Shown here: positions 1 to 9,922 of the stretch, piece after piece
Layout of the letters: every line of letters begins with the position of its first letter
How positions within the stretch are numbered: the stretch's first letter is position 1
Assembly (NCBI RefSeq): GCF_003339865.1
Contig: NZ_QPKV01000002.1
Location: forward strand, 682,001 to 746,000
Direction: 5' to 3'
Origin: Pedobacter chinensis
Lineage (GTDB): Bacteria > Bacteroidota > Bacteroidia > Sphingobacteriales > Sphingobacteriaceae
DNA length: 64,000 bases
The notes under the pieces: generated by a model
What the model was told of the DNA's origin: nothing
Seen by the model: the letters and a program-made list of their open reading frames with translations, nothing else
Database searches by the model: none
Position numbers and translations under genes: made by a program

Positions 1-1019
1 AAACTGAAACCACTCCGGAAAAATTTACCATAACAGACTCTTTGCTGAGCAGGCTTTTAATTGATACTGTACAACAAGCAAACGGTAAAACAGATATTAT
101 TTTTTCAGCAAAAATCACAGCCAATGAAGATCGTAAATCGGAACTGTTTCCTATGGTAAGCGGATCGGTTAACCGCGTAAATGTGCGATTAGGAGATCAG
201 GTAAAGGCCGGACAAACTTTGGCAACCGTAACGAGTGCAGAAATGGCTGGTTTTGACAAGGAAGTCATTGCGGCAAATGCAGAACTTAAAACGGCCGATC
301 GCTCTTTAAAACAAGCTGAACAGCTTTATGAAAGCGGATTATCATCGGCTAAGGAGTTAGAAGAAGCCAGAAATGATTATCAAATTAAAAAAGCAGAGTT
401 AAAAAGAGCCAATTCGGTTTTGAAAATAAATGGTGGAAGCAACACTGGCCTTTACGCGATAAAATCTCCGTTAAGTGGTTTTGTTATCGAAAAAAATGTT
501 ACCGATAATATGCAGTTACGCAGCGATAATGATAAAAGTTTATTTACCGTAGCCGATCTTTCGAATGTCTGGGCAATGATCAATATTTACGAATCGGATA
601 TTTCCCGTGTTAAAGCAGGTGATGAAGTTAATCTATCTACCCTATCCTATCCTGAACAGGTTTTCAAAGGCAAAATTGATAAGATTTATAACCTTATTGA
701 TCAGGACAGCAAAGTGATGAATGCAAGAGTTGTGATTCCAAATCCTGATTTCCTGTTAAAACCCGGAATGCTTGGAACCGTAAAAGTTTCAGCAAGCTCA
801 GGCATTGATCTTCCCGTGGTAAATTCAAGAGCCATAATTTTTGATGAAAACAAAAACTATGTACTGGTATTAGGAACCGACAATAAAGTTCGCATTCAGC
901 AAATAGAGATCGGCAGAAAAACTGCTGATAAAATATACATCAGCAAAGGGGTAAAAGCTGGCGATCGCGTAATTGCATCGAAACAGGTTTTCTTATTCGA
1001 AAACTTAAAAACACAGTAA
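1..1019 (+). CDS. Efflux RND transporter periplasmic adaptor subunit (HlyD/CusB type), 5'-truncated
   Basis: This is the membrane-fusion subunit of a tripartite RND efflux pump. It would bridge the inner-membrane pump encoded next (CzcA/CusA type) and an outer-membrane channel. The reading frame is open from base 3 with no stop, so the start lies outside the window; the TTG at 42 is internal, not the real start. Seen in order: a first lipoyl half-motif (GSVNRVNVRLGDQVKAGQ, about 55 residues into the visible part), a charged helical hairpin with heptad-like Leu/Lys/Glu pattern, the second lipoyl half (SPLSGFVIEKNV), then beta-barrel and membrane-proximal domains. It ends 27 bases before the pump gene, on the same strand, as expected of a cus/czc-like operon. 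Metal specificity cannot be read from the sequence. Confidence 0.9.
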   Translation, partial: TETTPEKFTITDSLLSRLLIDTVQQANGKTDIIFSAKITANEDRKSELFPMVSGSVNRVNVRLGDQVKAGQTLATVTSAEMAGFDKEVIAANAELKTADRSLKQAEQLYESGLSSAKELEEARNDYQIKKAELKRANSVLKINGGSNTGLYAIKSPLSGFVIEKNVTDNMQLRSDNDKSLFTVADLSNVWAMINIYESDISRVKAGDEVNLSTLSYPEQVFKGKIDKIYNLIDQDSKVMNARVVIPNPDFLLKPGMLGTVKVSASSGIDLPVVNSRAIIFDENKNYVLVLGTDNKVRIQQIEIGRKTADKIYISKGVKAGDRVIASKQVFLFENLKTQ

Positions 1020-1046
1020 TATTCTTTCATCTACTAGATTTTCATC

Positions 1047-4000
1047 ATGAATAAATTTATCAAAAGCATTATCGGCTTTGCGCTGAAAAACAAATATTTT
1101 ATCTTTTTCGCCACTTTTATTCTCATTCTGGCAGGCTATTTAAGTTTCAAAAACACCACAATTGATGCTTTTCCTGATGTGACCAATACGAATATTACCA
1201 TTATTACACAATGGCCGGGCAGAAGTGCCGAAGAGGTGGAGAAGTTTGTGAGCCGGCCGCTGGAAATTGCAATGAACCCGACTGAAAAAAGAACCAGTAT
1301 CCGTTCTTCTTCTTTATTTGGGTTATCAATTGTTAAAGTGAGCTTTGAAGATGATGTGGATTATGCCGAAGCTCGTGTACAGGTAAATAACCACCTCAAT
1401 GAAGCAGATCTTCCTGAAGGGATTCAACCCGAAGTGCAGCCACCTTACGGACCAACGGGTGAAATTTTCAGATATACTTTAACCAGCGATAAGAAGTCTG
1501 TTCGTGAACTTAAAACCCTGCAAGACTGGGTTATTCAACGAGAATTATTGTCTGTTTCTGGCATTGCCGATGTGGTTAGTTTTGGCGGAGAAGTTAAAAC
1601 TTACCAGATTACGGTCGATCCTCAAAAATCAATTCAGTATGGCGTTACCGCAACCGAGCTTTTCGAAGCAGTTTCCAAGAGCAATATAAATGTTGGTGGC
1701 GATGTAATTGTTCAAAGCGGACAGGCTTATGTTGTTCGTGGAATTGGTGTGCTCAACAACATTGATGAAATCAGAAATGTTGTCATTGATAATTTTCACG
1801 GAACACCGATATATGTAAAAACCATTGCTGAAGTTACAGAATCAGCATTACCGAGATTAGGGCAGGTTGGAAGAGATAGGGACCCTGATGTGGTGGAAGG
1901 CATTGTAGTGATGCGCAAAGGTGGCAATCCGAGTGAAGTAATTGCCCGTTTAAAAGAAAAAATCGACGTAATAAACAGCAATGTTTTACCTGATGATGTA
2001 AAAATAAACCCTTTTTACGATCGCGAAGATTTAGTAAACTATTCAGTGCATACTGTAATGGGCAATATGCTCGAGGGAATTTTATTTGTTACCTTAATTG
2101 TATTTCTTTTCATGGCCGATTGGCGAACCACACTCATCGTTTCCATCATTATTCCACTGGCACTACTTTTTGCTTTTATCTGCCTGAAGTTGAAAGGAAT
2201 GCCTGCCAACTTACTATCAATGGGAGCAATTGACTTCGGTATCATTATCGATGGAGCTGTGGTAATGGTTGAAGGAATTTTCGTTGCACTGGATATGAAA
2301 GCCAAGAAATTCGGGATGGATCGATTTAATAAAATGAGCAAGCTCGGCTTTATTAAAAAAGCTTGCATGGAGAATGGAAAGGGAATTCTATTTGCTAAAT
2401 TAATTATTATTACAGGTTTATTACCAATTTTCACTTTCGAAAAAGTAGAAGGTAAAATGTTCTCTCCGCTTGCATGGACATTAAGTTTCGCCCTCCTGGG
2501 TGCTCTTATTTTAACTTTCACACTCGTTCCTGCAATGGCAAGTGTGCTTTTAAAAAAGGATGTAAAAGAAAAACATAACATCTTTTTGGAGTGGATAACA
2601 AAAGCCACTTTAAAATTTTACGATAGCTGTTTCAGTAAGAAAAAACTGGTATTTTCCATATCGATTATTGTGCTCATTTTAGGCGTGTTCAGTTTTAAAT
2701 TTTTAGGAACGGAGTTTTTACCAAGCCTTGATGAAGGCTCAATTTATGTGAGAGCAACAGGCCCGTTGAGTATTTCTTTGGATGAAACCAAAAAATTATC
2801 AAACGATATGCGCAAAATCTTTTTGAGCTTTGAAGAAGTGAAACAAGTGATGTCGCAAACTGGCCGGCCAAATGATGGAACAGACGCAACAGGCTTTTAC
2901 AACATGGAATTTCATGTAGATATTTACCCGCGCAAGGAATGGAAACGCAAACAAAGCAAAGAGCAGCTTATTGAGCGTATGCAGGAAAAATTAAAAAGCT
3001 TTCCCGGAATTAGTTTAAACTTTTCACAACCCATTTCTGATAATGTGGAAGAAGCCGTTTCAGGAGTTAAAGGATCGATTGTGGTAAAAATGTTTGGCGA
3101 AAATTTCGAATTCATAGAGCAGGAAGAAGAAAAAATAGAGCGCATTTTAAAAACCGTTGAAGGGATCGAAGATCTGGGAATTTTACGAAATCTGGGCCAA
3201 CCAGAGTTACAAATTAACCTCGATCAGAAGAAAATGGCGCTTTATGGCGTAAGTACTGCTGATGCTAATGCCGTAATTGAAATGGCCATCGGCGGTAAAG
3301 CTGCTACCCAAATTTATGAAGGAGAAAGAAAGTTTGATTTGATTATCCGTTATCCTGAAGATTTTAGAAATGATGAAAGCTCGATCAGTAAACTCCGGAT
3401 TCCAACACTATCGGGCTCAAATGTTCAATTGGGAGAAATTTCAAGCATTAAAAAAATTACCGGGCCAAGCATGATTTACCGCGATAAACACAAACGTTAC
3501 GGGGCAATAAAATTCTCTATCCGTGGCAGAGATATGGGGAGCGTAATTGCAGAGGCACAACAAAAAGTAAATGCGCAAATAAAACTCCCGAAAGAGTACA
3601 AACTGGATTGGGCAGGAGATTTCGAAAATCAACAACGAGCCATTGCCCGATTGTCGCAGGCTGTTCCGGTTAGTTTGTTATTGATATTTTTCATTCTGTT
3701 TGTACTGTTTGGAAACATCAGAGATGCCTTATTAGTATTAAATAATGTGCCTTTTGCCATGATTGGAGGAATTTTAGCCTTACTGGCTTCTGGCGTAAAC
3801 TTTAACATTTCTGCAGGTATCGGCTTTATTGCTTTGTTTGGTATTTGCGTTCAAAACGGAGTGATTTTAATTACCCGCTTTAAAGCAAACATTGCCGATT
3901 TAAAGCACCACCAAACCTGGACATTTACCGATGCCATGCGTGATGGAATTGCCAGCAGATTTAGACCTGTATTAATGACCGCATTGATGGCTGCGATCGG

Positions 4001-4175
4001 TTTAATGCCTGCTGCATTATCAACGGGAATTGGTTCTGAAGCTTCCAAACCACTAGCAATCGTTGTGATTGGTGGATTGATTACCAATACACTTTTCAAC
4101 CTATTTGTCTATCCAATTGTTTTTTATTGGTCTTATAAAAAGAAGGTACAGAAAATCAATCCGGCTCAGGTTTAA
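1047..4175 (+). CDS. CzcA/CusA-family heavy-metal efflux RND permease
   Basis: This inner-membrane proton-driven RND pump exports metal cations through a tripartite complex. The 1042-residue length is normal for the heavy-metal efflux (HME) branch. The N-terminal transmembrane helix is followed by the family motif AFPDVTNTNITI. The fourth helix carries DFGIIIDGAVVMVE with acidic residues D396, D402 and E409; the 6- and 7-residue spacing matches the proton-relay triad D402/D408/E415 known in CzcA. Two periplasmic porter regions and a second helix bundle (from about residue 870) follow. It lies 27 bases after the adaptor gene. No metal-responsive regulator is visible in the window, so substrate (Cu/Ag versus Co/Zn/Cd) stays open. 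A hairpin at its stop codon probably ends the transcript. Confidence 0.95.
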   Translation: MNKFIKSIIGFALKNKYFIFFATFILILAGYLSFKNTTIDAFPDVTNTNITIITQWPGRSAEEVEKFVSRPLEIAMNPTEKRTSIRSSSLFGLSIVKVSFEDDVDYAEARVQVNNHLNEADLPEGIQPEVQPPYGPTGEIFRYTLTSDKKSVRELKTLQDWVIQRELLSVSGIADVVSFGGEVKTYQITVDPQKSIQYGVTATELFEAVSKSNINVGGDVIVQSGQAYVVRGIGVLNNIDEIRNVVIDNFHGTPIYVKTIAEVTESALPRLGQVGRDRDPDVVEGIVVMRKGGNPSEVIARLKEKIDVINSNVLPDDVKINPFYDREDLVNYSVHTVMGNMLEGILFVTLIVFLFMADWRTTLIVSIIIPLALLFAFICLKLKGMPANLLSMGAIDFGIIIDGAVVMVEGIFVALDMKAKKFGMDRFNKMSKLGFIKKACMENGKGILFAKLIIITGLLPIFTFEKVEGKMFSPLAWTLSFALLGALILTFTLVPAMASVLLKKDVKEKHNIFLEWITKATLKFYDSCFSKKKLVFSISIIVLILGVFSFKFLGTEFLPSLDEGSIYVRATGPLSISLDETKKLSNDMRKIFLSFEEVKQVMSQTGRPNDGTDATGFYNMEFHVDIYPRKEWKRKQSKEQLIERMQEKLKSFPGISLNFSQPISDNVEEAVSGVKGSIVVKMFGENFEFIEQEEEKIERILKTVEGIEDLGILRNLGQPELQINLDQKKMALYGVSTADANAVIEMAIGGKAATQIYEGERKFDLIIRYPEDFRNDESSISKLRIPTLSGSNVQLGEISSIKKITGPSMIYRDKHKRYGAIKFSIRGRDMGSVIAEAQQKVNAQIKLPKEYKLDWAGDFENQQRAIARLSQAVPVSLLLIFFILFVLFGNIRDALLVLNNVPFAMIGGILALLASGVNFNISAGIGFIALFGICVQNGVILITRFKANIADLKHHQTWTFTDAMRDGIASRFRPVLMTALMAAIGLMPAALSTGIGSEASKPLAIVVIGGLITNTLFNLFVYPIVFYWSYKKKVQKINPAQV

Positions 4176-4219
4176 TATTACCCATACATAAATGCATGCT
4201 GAACGCCGGGTAATATTTT
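4174..4219 (+). terminator. Hairpin terminator after the RND pump operon
   Basis: A perfect 10-bp inverted repeat (AATATTACCC at 4174-4183, GGGTAATATT at 4208-4217) begins within the czcA stop codon, encloses a 24-base loop and is followed by a short T-rich run. The position fits an intrinsic terminator. The long loop and weak T tract lower certainty. Confidence 0.5.
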
Positions 4220-4393
4220 GGTCAGGAAAATTTAATTTATCTTCTTTACGAAATGGAAAAAGAATGCAAATGATATTTCCAATGTTAGCCATTAAACAAT
4301 CGTTCAAAGATAGGATATTTTAACATGGTGGAATCAACTAACAAAAGCTTTAAGATTATCTTCGATGAGCACTGGACAGTGGTTAACAGGTTT

Positions 4394-4790
4394 TGTCATT
4401 CTGAACGCAGTGAAGACCGCGAAGCAGCTACCAAGTAAATCCCTAACCTACAAGCATTGTACTTACTTTACCACTGACTTTGTTTTAAGGCGATCAGTGC
4501 TGTATTAAAGTTTGTGTTTCATCGCTTTGAGATTCTTCGCTATGCTCAGAATGACAAGTATATTCGGGTTTTGTCATTCTGAGTGCAACGAAGAATCTAT
4601 AGCCTAAAGGTGTTGCACCTGGTTTACCACTGACTTTGTTTTAAGGCGATCAATGCTGTATTAAAGTTTGCGCTTTATCGCTTGCAGATTCTTCGCTATG
4701 CTCAGAATGACAGTGGTTAAATGGGTTTTGTCATTTTGAGTGCAACGAAGACTGCGAAGCAGCTACGAAGTAAATCCCTAACCTATAAGC
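4394..4790. repeat. Interspersed inverted-repeat elements (TGTCATTCTGAG family), two and a half copies
   Basis: The intergenic stretch 4176-4837 holds no gene. It contains two related elements, 4394-4556 and 4572-4712, and a third partial one, 4729-4790. The two full elements start with TGTCATTCTGA and end with the inverse (CTCAGAATGACA), with GAAGAATC/GATTCTTC inside the arms. Their cores share the sequence around ACCACTGACTTTG and GTATTAAAGTTTG. The partial copy matches the left part of copy 1 (GAAGCAGCTAC, AAGTAAATCCCTAACCTA). The arrangement looks like duplicated MITE/REP-type elements without a transposase. Confidence 0.75.
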
Positions 4791-4837
4791 TGCATGAATG
4801 CCGGCAAAAGCAAGCAAACCAAACTTCCTTAAACGGT

Positions 4838-5329
4838 TTAATCCAATTTCCAATCGGGTCTTTCAAAATGACAGGTATAGCCGTAGGGATATTTTTGAAG
4901 ATAATCCTGATGTTCCTCCTCAGCATTCCAGAAATCGCCGGCAGGAACAACTTCAGTTACAAATTTACCAGGCCATTTACCCGTGCTTTCCAGTTCTCCG
5001 ATTAGTTGATTTGCAGTATCTTTTTGAACATCATTTTCATAAAAAATAGCCGAACGGTAAGATGTTCCAACATCATTTCCTTGTCTGTTTTTTGTGGTTG
5101 GGTCGTGAATTTGAAAGAAATATTCAAGTAGTTTACGGTATGATAATTTCTCAGGATCAAATACAATTTCGATAGCTTCAGCATGGGTTCCATGGTTACG
5201 ATAAGTTGCATTAGGAACATCGCCTCCGGTATATCCAACAACAGTTAAAACAACGCCCGGAAGATTGCGAATTAACTCTTCAACTCCCCAAAAGCAACCG
5301 CCGGCCAGAATGGCTTTTTCAGTATTCAT
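4838..5329 (-). CDS. msrA: Peptide-methionine (S)-S-oxide reductase MsrA
   Basis: MsrA reduces the S epimer of methionine sulfoxide in oxidised proteins and free Met(O), using thioredoxin. The catalytic motif GGCFWG places the nucleophilic Cys at residue 12, close to the N-terminus. The family signature EAIEIVFDP, the conserved HDPTT, and [10 protein letters not shown] are present, and a second Cys at about 153 ([10 protein letters not shown]) may resolve the disulfide. The 163-residue length is that of a cytoplasmic single-domain MsrA; no MsrB fusion and no signal peptide are seen. It is monocistronic here: repeats lie downstream and an FUSC gene on the same strand ends 138 bases upstream. 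Confidence 0.95.
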   Translation of the reverse strand: MNTEKAILAGGCFWGVEELIRNLPGVVLTVVGYTGGDVPNATYRNHGTHAEAIEIVFDPEKLSYRKLLEYFFQIHDPTTKNRQGNDVGTSYRSAIFYENDVQKDTANQLIGELESTGKWPGKFVTEVVPAGDFWNAEEEHQDYLQKYPYGYTCHFERPDWKLD

Positions 5330-5467
5330 ATATTTTATTTTTAGTTAATTTAAAGTTACGTCACAGTATGTTAATCAGCAAAAAGTTTAATCATCCTCAT
5401 GTCTTAATAATAGGAACCAGACCTGTATCGAATCAACTATGGAGTAAATTATGGGAGATTTCTTATA

Positions 5468-7561
5468 TCATCTCAGAGAATCATACTGTTTTGTTAAATC
5501 GAAAGATAGAGCATTAATGTCTTTTAATTTTTGCTGAAACAGATTATATGATTGATTTTTAAGGGATTTATATTTTATTAAATCATCTTCAACTGAAAGA
5601 AAACCGGTTTGATTTTTCAACTGTAAATTTGTAACAATGCTTTTTATTAAAAAATCGTCCTCTCTGTTTTCTGCGATGTCAGTTGCGAGATATATTGATG
5701 TAATCATTGCATTGATCTTGTAAATAATAACCTGCAATTCATATAAACTCTTCAAGTTTATATTTGATTGCCATGGTTCCTGGCTTGCTGATTCTATGGA
5801 TTCAGACAAATCCGAAAGACTTAGATTGGCATTTTTTCTGGCCATTCTTGCTTTATTTTCATCATGCTTACTGGGTTTAGCAATTGCAATGAGAAAATAA
5901 TTCAAACTTGAATTTGTGGCTTCTCTAATTTTTCCTCCAAGCTGTTTACTATCCCGTATTGGGAAAATATAAGTGGCAAGAATAGCGATTCCGCAGCCAA
6001 TTATGGTAAACAAAATCCGGTCGTGTACAATATGGTCGAAGTGACCATGATAGCTTCCAAGTGTTAAAATAACCGCTGGTGTGATGAACAAAACGCCTAT
6101 AGTATAGTTTATTCGGTTAAATGCATAAAAGCCCAGCAAACAAATGGCTGCAATGCTAAGCAAAACCACTGGACTTTTGATAAAAAAAATTAAAAATAAA
6201 CCAATGATAACTCCGCCCAAACTACCTTTTAAACGCTGAAAATTGCGTTTCCAGGTAATTGAAAACTTTGGCCGGGCCACAATAACCAGGGTTAAAAAAA
6301 GCCAATAACTATATTTACTCGGGGCTAGCTGCCAGATCAGTATAAAACCAAAAAGAAAACAGATTGCCATTCGTAGCGAAAACCTAAAAATAGGCGATTT
6401 TAAACTGAGATGATCTTTTAGCGAAAAACGATCTGAACTCACAAACAGCGGATAAGATATTTCTTCACGATTTTTCAAACTTTGTTTACCCGGCCATTCA
6501 TTTTTACGGATGGATAAAATAATGCTGGCAATATCATCGATATTGGCGACTATATTTCTAATAAATTCAGATTGGTCAGTACTCAAATACGTCATCTCTG
6601 AAAGTAAAAGTCCCCGGTCATTGCTGTATTTTGAATGGGAGGTAAATTCCGGATCAGAATCTTGAATCGATCGCACATGTTTTCCCAAATCCTCGATCTC
6701 TTCTGCAAGAAATCTGATCAGATTTGCAATAAGTTGTAAACCCGGGCCATTTGCCAGAGATTTTCTAACGAATTCATAATCAAAATGAACCGCATTTAAT
6801 TGTTCATAAAGATCAATAAGTAGGCCTGCACGTTTTAAAAGAATTTGTCCTTTCTTATTATCGGGATTCATGGCATAACGATCAGTCAACAACAAATTCC
6901 GTATCAGTTCATGTTTTTGATTCACACGAATATGTAACTTGATAATATCTTTTTGCTGATGATCAAATGGTATGGAAGGATCGTAATTTTTAGCTTTTGC
7001 CTTTAGAAATGCGGCACTGGCAATTAAACATTCAAAAATTGCATGATTAAGCGAGCGATAAGGCCTGATCAAAGTTTGAATAAGGCTCACAACATAATAC
7101 CAAATACCTCCAACTAGCATATAACCACTAAAATAGAGTGGCCTTTCAGGATGAAGTCCCATTACAAAAGCACATACAATTAGTGCCATCGTACCGATCA
7201 ATCCCATTTTTTGGCCATAAACGGCCAGCAGCGATAAAGCAAAAGCCAATGACGTGATCATTACCGCCGATAAAACCGGGTAATCTAAAACCTGGGAAAC
7301 CAACAGTGTGGTAAAAAAGAAAACGATTATGCTGATTATTGCAGTTTTGAGTTTATTTAATCTGTTATCAGGGAGATCAGTAAGGCTGATCAGTAAAGCT
7401 CCTACCCCAATTCCTGTGGCTGCTTCCTGATTGCCGAAATAAAAGAATACAACGATTGGAAATAGAATGGTTAAAGTTGTACGCAGCGCATCAGAAAAAT
7501 ATTCTCCAAGAAAAAAATAAGTAACATTTAATGCAATAGCCTTTTTGCCTCGATTAATCAA
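5468..7561 (-). CDS. FUSC-family inner-membrane protein (YccS-like)
   Basis: A 697-residue integral membrane protein with two similar hydrophobic blocks (about residues 15-160 and 395-530), each with roughly five or six transmembrane segments, separated and followed by soluble helical regions. This is the layout of the fusaric-acid-resistance/YccS family (aromatic acid exporters and related proteins). The motif NYTIGVLFITPAVILTL in the second block is typical. The first codon is TTG; no ATG occurs between it and the upstream in-frame stop, so TTG is the likely start. No membrane-fusion partner gene lies nearby, so a role in export of aromatic acids is only a family-based guess. Confidence 0.8.
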   Translation of the reverse strand: MINRGKKAIALNVTYFFLGEYFSDALRTTLTILFPIVVFFYFGNQEAATGIGVGALLISLTDLPDNRLNKLKTAIISIIVFFFTTLLVSQVLDYPVLSAVMITSLAFALSLLAVYGQKMGLIGTMALIVCAFVMGLHPERPLYFSGYMLVGGIWYYVVSLIQTLIRPYRSLNHAIFECLIASAAFLKAKAKNYDPSIPFDHQQKDIIKLHIRVNQKHELIRNLLLTDRYAMNPDNKKGQILLKRAGLLIDLYEQLNAVHFDYEFVRKSLANGPGLQLIANLIRFLAEEIEDLGKHVRSIQDSDPEFTSHSKYSNDRGLLLSEMTYLSTDQSEFIRNIVANIDDIASIILSIRKNEWPGKQSLKNREEISYPLFVSSDRFSLKDHLSLKSPIFRFSLRMAICFLFGFILIWQLAPSKYSYWLFLTLVIVARPKFSITWKRNFQRLKGSLGGVIIGLFLIFFIKSPVVLLSIAAICLLGFYAFNRINYTIGVLFITPAVILTLGSYHGHFDHIVHDRILFTIIGCGIAILATYIFPIRDSKQLGGKIREATNSSLNYFLIAIAKPSKHDENKARMARKNANLSLSDLSESIESASQEPWQSNINLKSLYELQVIIYKINAMITSIYLATDIAENREDDFLIKSIVTNLQLKNQTGFLSVEDDLIKYKSLKNQSYNLFQQKLKDINALSFDLTKQYDSLR

Positions 7562-7645
7562 GATGGAATAATTTAATATCAGTTAGCAGTGCAAAGGTAA
7601 GCTAACAAATTAAATTTTCTGCTAAGGGAAATGAGGATTTAATTT

Positions 7646-7680
7646 CCAGGACGACCACCTTTGCAAGGCTGTCGTCCTGG
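7646..7680. repeat. 10-bp inverted repeat, hairpin
   Basis: CCAGGACGAC (7646-7655) and GTCGTCCTGG (7671-7680) are perfect inverted repeats around a 15-base loop. The element sits between the FUSC gene start and the trpA stop (both minus strand), about 120 bases downstream of trpA. It could end the trp transcript, but there is no clear T tract; a mobile palindromic repeat is equally likely. Confidence 0.45.
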
Positions 7681-7798
7681 CCTGTAGCGAAGCGGAATAC
7701 TATGAAGTATTTTCAGCGGCCTAAAGAGATTTAATGGCTAAAGCTTTAAGATTCCCACTAACAAGGATGACATAGGCATAGCCCTGACATACAAGTTA

Positions 7799-8563
7799 TT
7801 ATTTAAATTTCTTCATAAAGTTGCTTACACTTTCCTCTAAATTTCCATCGGCGATGGCTTTAACGAAAGCTGTACCTATAATAGCTCCATTTGCATAAGC
7901 ACATGCTTTATCGAAAGTTTGCTTGTCACTAATTCCAAAACCAATCATCGTTGGATTTTTCAGGTTCATATTCTTGATTCTGCTGAAATAAGTTTCTGTG
8001 GTATTCCCCACCTCCAGATTTTTACCTGTTGTTGCCGAAGAAGACAACAAATAAATAAATCCATTGGTTAATCCGTCAATCTTTTGAATGCGCTCATCGG
8101 CCGTTTGAGGTGTAATTAAAAATACGTTGCTTAGGTTGTGTTCTTCAAAACAGCCTTTATAAAATTCTTCATATTCAACCATTGGCAAATCAGGTACAAT
8201 ACAGCCATCTACGTCAACTTCGGCACAAGCTTTACAGAAATTTTCTACCCCAAATTGCAAAACCGGGTTAACATAGCCCATTAATAAAACAGGAATGGTT
8301 ACGTTTTTACGCAAATCTTTCAATTGCTCAAAAAGCAATTTCAATGTCATACCCTGATCTAACGATTGCTTGCTACTCGCCTGAATAACCGGACCATCAG
8401 CAACGGGGTCAGAATACGGAAATCCGATTTCCAGCATATCTGCACCAGATTTTTCCAAAGCTTCTGCGATTTGAATGGTATCGCCTAAATTTGGATAACC
8501 GGCAGTGTAATAAATTGACAATATATTTTTCTTCGTTTCGAAGAGTTGTTTGATTCTATTCAT
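7799..8563 (-). CDS. trpA: Tryptophan synthase alpha chain
   Basis: TrpA cleaves indole-3-glycerol phosphate to indole and glyceraldehyde 3-phosphate; indole is channelled to TrpB. With the start at 8563 the protein has 254 residues. Catalytic E45 (in MLEIGFPYSDP) and D56 (VADGP) are present, as are the phosphate-binding GFGIS region and the SSSATTG loop. An in-frame ATG ten codons upstream (8593) is rejected: its codons fall in the arm of a palindromic repeat (8578-8663), and the N-terminus MNRIKQLFE aligns with the usual family start. It is the last gene of trpD-F-B-A, separated from trpB by 106 bases that hold the repeat. Confidence 0.95.
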   Translation of the reverse strand: MNRIKQLFETKKNILSIYYTAGYPNLGDTIQIAEALEKSGADMLEIGFPYSDPVADGPVIQASSKQSLDQGMTLKLLFEQLKDLRKNVTIPVLLMGYVNPVLQFGVENFCKACAEVDVDGCIVPDLPMVEYEEFYKGCFEEHNLSNVFLITPQTADERIQKIDGLTNGFIYLLSSSATTGKNLEVGNTTETYFSRIKNMNLKNPTMIGFGISDKQTFDKACAYANGAIIGTAFVKAIADGNLEESVSNFMKKFK

Positions 8564-8577
8564 GTTTTTATTCTTTT

Positions 8578-8663
8578 CGTCATTGCGAGGCACGAAGCAA
8601 TCCTACAACACTTGTTAGGAATCATGATCCATAAGTTAGATTGCTTCGAGCCTTGCAATGACG
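8578..8663. repeat. REP-like palindromic element between trpB and trpA
   Basis: The left arm starts CGTCATTGCGAGG and continues ACGAAGCAATC; the right arm reads GATTGCTTCG then CCTTGCAATGACG. The arms are near-perfect inverse repeats of about 25 bases. The same family appears at 34670-34781 and four times at 52546-53320. Here it lies inside an operon, so it would form a stem-loop in the trp mRNA between trpB and trpA. Confidence 0.8.
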
Positions 8664-8669
8664 ACTTTT

Positions 8670-9851
8670 CTATAAATTAAAATATTTAATGTAAGTATCC
8701 AGATCCTTATCACCTCTGCCCGAAAGGCAAATAACCACATTTTCGCCTCCTTTAAATTCCATTTTCTCTAAATATGCCAATGCGTGTGCACTTTCAATTG
8801 CAGGAATAATGCCTTCTAACTTGGTGCAAAGCAATCCGGCTTCTAAACTTTCTTCATCGGTAATGGAAACGTACTTCCCTCGGCCGGTTTTAAACAGATG
8901 TGCATGTTGCGGACCAATACCAGGATAATCCAATCCGGCAGAAACTGAATGTGGTTCTACAACCTGCCCGTCTGGCGTTTGCATTAAAATACTTCTGCTT
9001 CCATGTAAAACACCTTCTTTGCCAAGATAAGTTGTTGCGGCAGAAAATCCGCTGGAAACACCTTTTCCTGCGGCTTCCACTGCAATCAGTTTAACATTTT
9101 CATCATCCATAAAATGATAAAACATGCCCATTGCATTACTTCCACCACCTACGCAAGCCAGAACGTAATCGGGTTGATCGCTTCCGGTTTGTTCTAAAAG
9201 CTGCTTTTTGGTTTCCTCTGAAATAATGGACTGAAAAATTGCCACCATATCAGGATAAGGATGTGGCCCGACCACCGAACCGATAATATAATGGGTATCA
9301 ACCGGATTGTTAATCCAATCACGCATGGCCTCATTAGTGGCATCTTTCAGGGTTTTGCTACCAGAACTTGCAGGGACAACCTTTGCGCCCAACATTTTCA
9401 TGCGCGCCACATTTGGCGCTTGCCGCTCAATATCAACCTCTCCCATATAAATCACACACTCTAAGTTACGCAGAGCACAAACGGTGGCCGTGGCCACACC
9501 ATGTTGCCCCGCCCCAGTTTCGGCAATGATTCTTTTCTTACCCAGTTTTTCAGCAAGAAGAATTTGTCCGATGGTGTTATTGATTTTATGTGCGCCGGTA
9601 TGGTTTAAATCTTCACGTTTCAGGAAAATATTAGCTCCATAACGTTCTGAATAGCGTTTTGCCAAATATAATGGAGAAGGGCGACCCACGTAATCTTTCA
9701 ATAACTGATGAAATTCCTTTTGAAAATCAGGGTCTGCAATGATTTTTAAATAATTCTGACGTAATTCCTCAACATTCGGATAAAGCATTTCGGGGATGTA
9801 CGCTCCTCCAAAATCTCCGTAATATCCTTTTTCATTTACTTTGTATTTCAT
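8670..9851 (-). CDS. trpB: Tryptophan synthase beta chain
   Basis: TrpB is the PLP enzyme that joins indole and L-serine to form L-tryptophan in the alpha2-beta2 synthase. The PLP-binding Lys is K89 in HTGAHKINN, the catalytic Glu is E111 in ETGAGQHG, and the phosphate-binding loop GGGSNAMG follows near residue 230. The 393-residue length and the N-terminal [12 protein letters not shown] are those of TrpB1, the type paired with TrpA, rather than the longer TrpB2. It lies between trpF (upstream, 71-base gap with a small palindrome) and trpA. Confidence 0.97.
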   Translation of the reverse strand: MKYKVNEKGYYGDFGGAYIPEMLYPNVEELRQNYLKIIADPDFQKEFHQLLKDYVGRPSPLYLAKRYSERYGANIFLKREDLNHTGAHKINNTIGQILLAEKLGKKRIIAETGAGQHGVATATVCALRNLECVIYMGEVDIERQAPNVARMKMLGAKVVPASSGSKTLKDATNEAMRDWINNPVDTHYIIGSVVGPHPYPDMVAIFQSIISEETKKQLLEQTGSDQPDYVLACVGGGSNAMGMFYHFMDDENVKLIAVEAAGKGVSSGFSAATTYLGKEGVLHGSRSILMQTPDGQVVEPHSVSAGLDYPGIGPQHAHLFKTGRGKYVSITDEESLEAGLLCTKLEGIIPAIESAHALAYLEKMEFKGGENVVICLSGRGDKDLDTYIKYFNL

Positions 9852-9895
9852 ATCTTTTTTATCAAACCTATCGGTTAAAACCGACTCTAATTCTC

Positions 9896-9915
9896 CCCAT
9901 GATTGAAATCATGGG
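9896..9915. repeat. Perfect 20-base palindromic hairpin between trpF and trpB
   Basis: CCCATGATT and AATCATGGG flank two bases, giving an 8-bp stem with a tetraloop. It is in the trpF-trpB gap. No T tract follows on the minus strand, so it is not an obvious terminator; it could be a processing or stability element or a small mobile repeat. Confidence 0.5.
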
Positions 9916-9922
9916 CTATGTT

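Noticed and set aside
2039..2608. A 189-residue frame antisense to the RND pump gene
   Set aside because: It lies wholly within the pump gene on the opposite strand and shows no recognisable protein pattern.
8564..8593. Ten extra N-terminal codons for trpA
   Set aside because: They lie partly in the arm of a palindromic repeat and extend the protein beyond the usual TrpA start.
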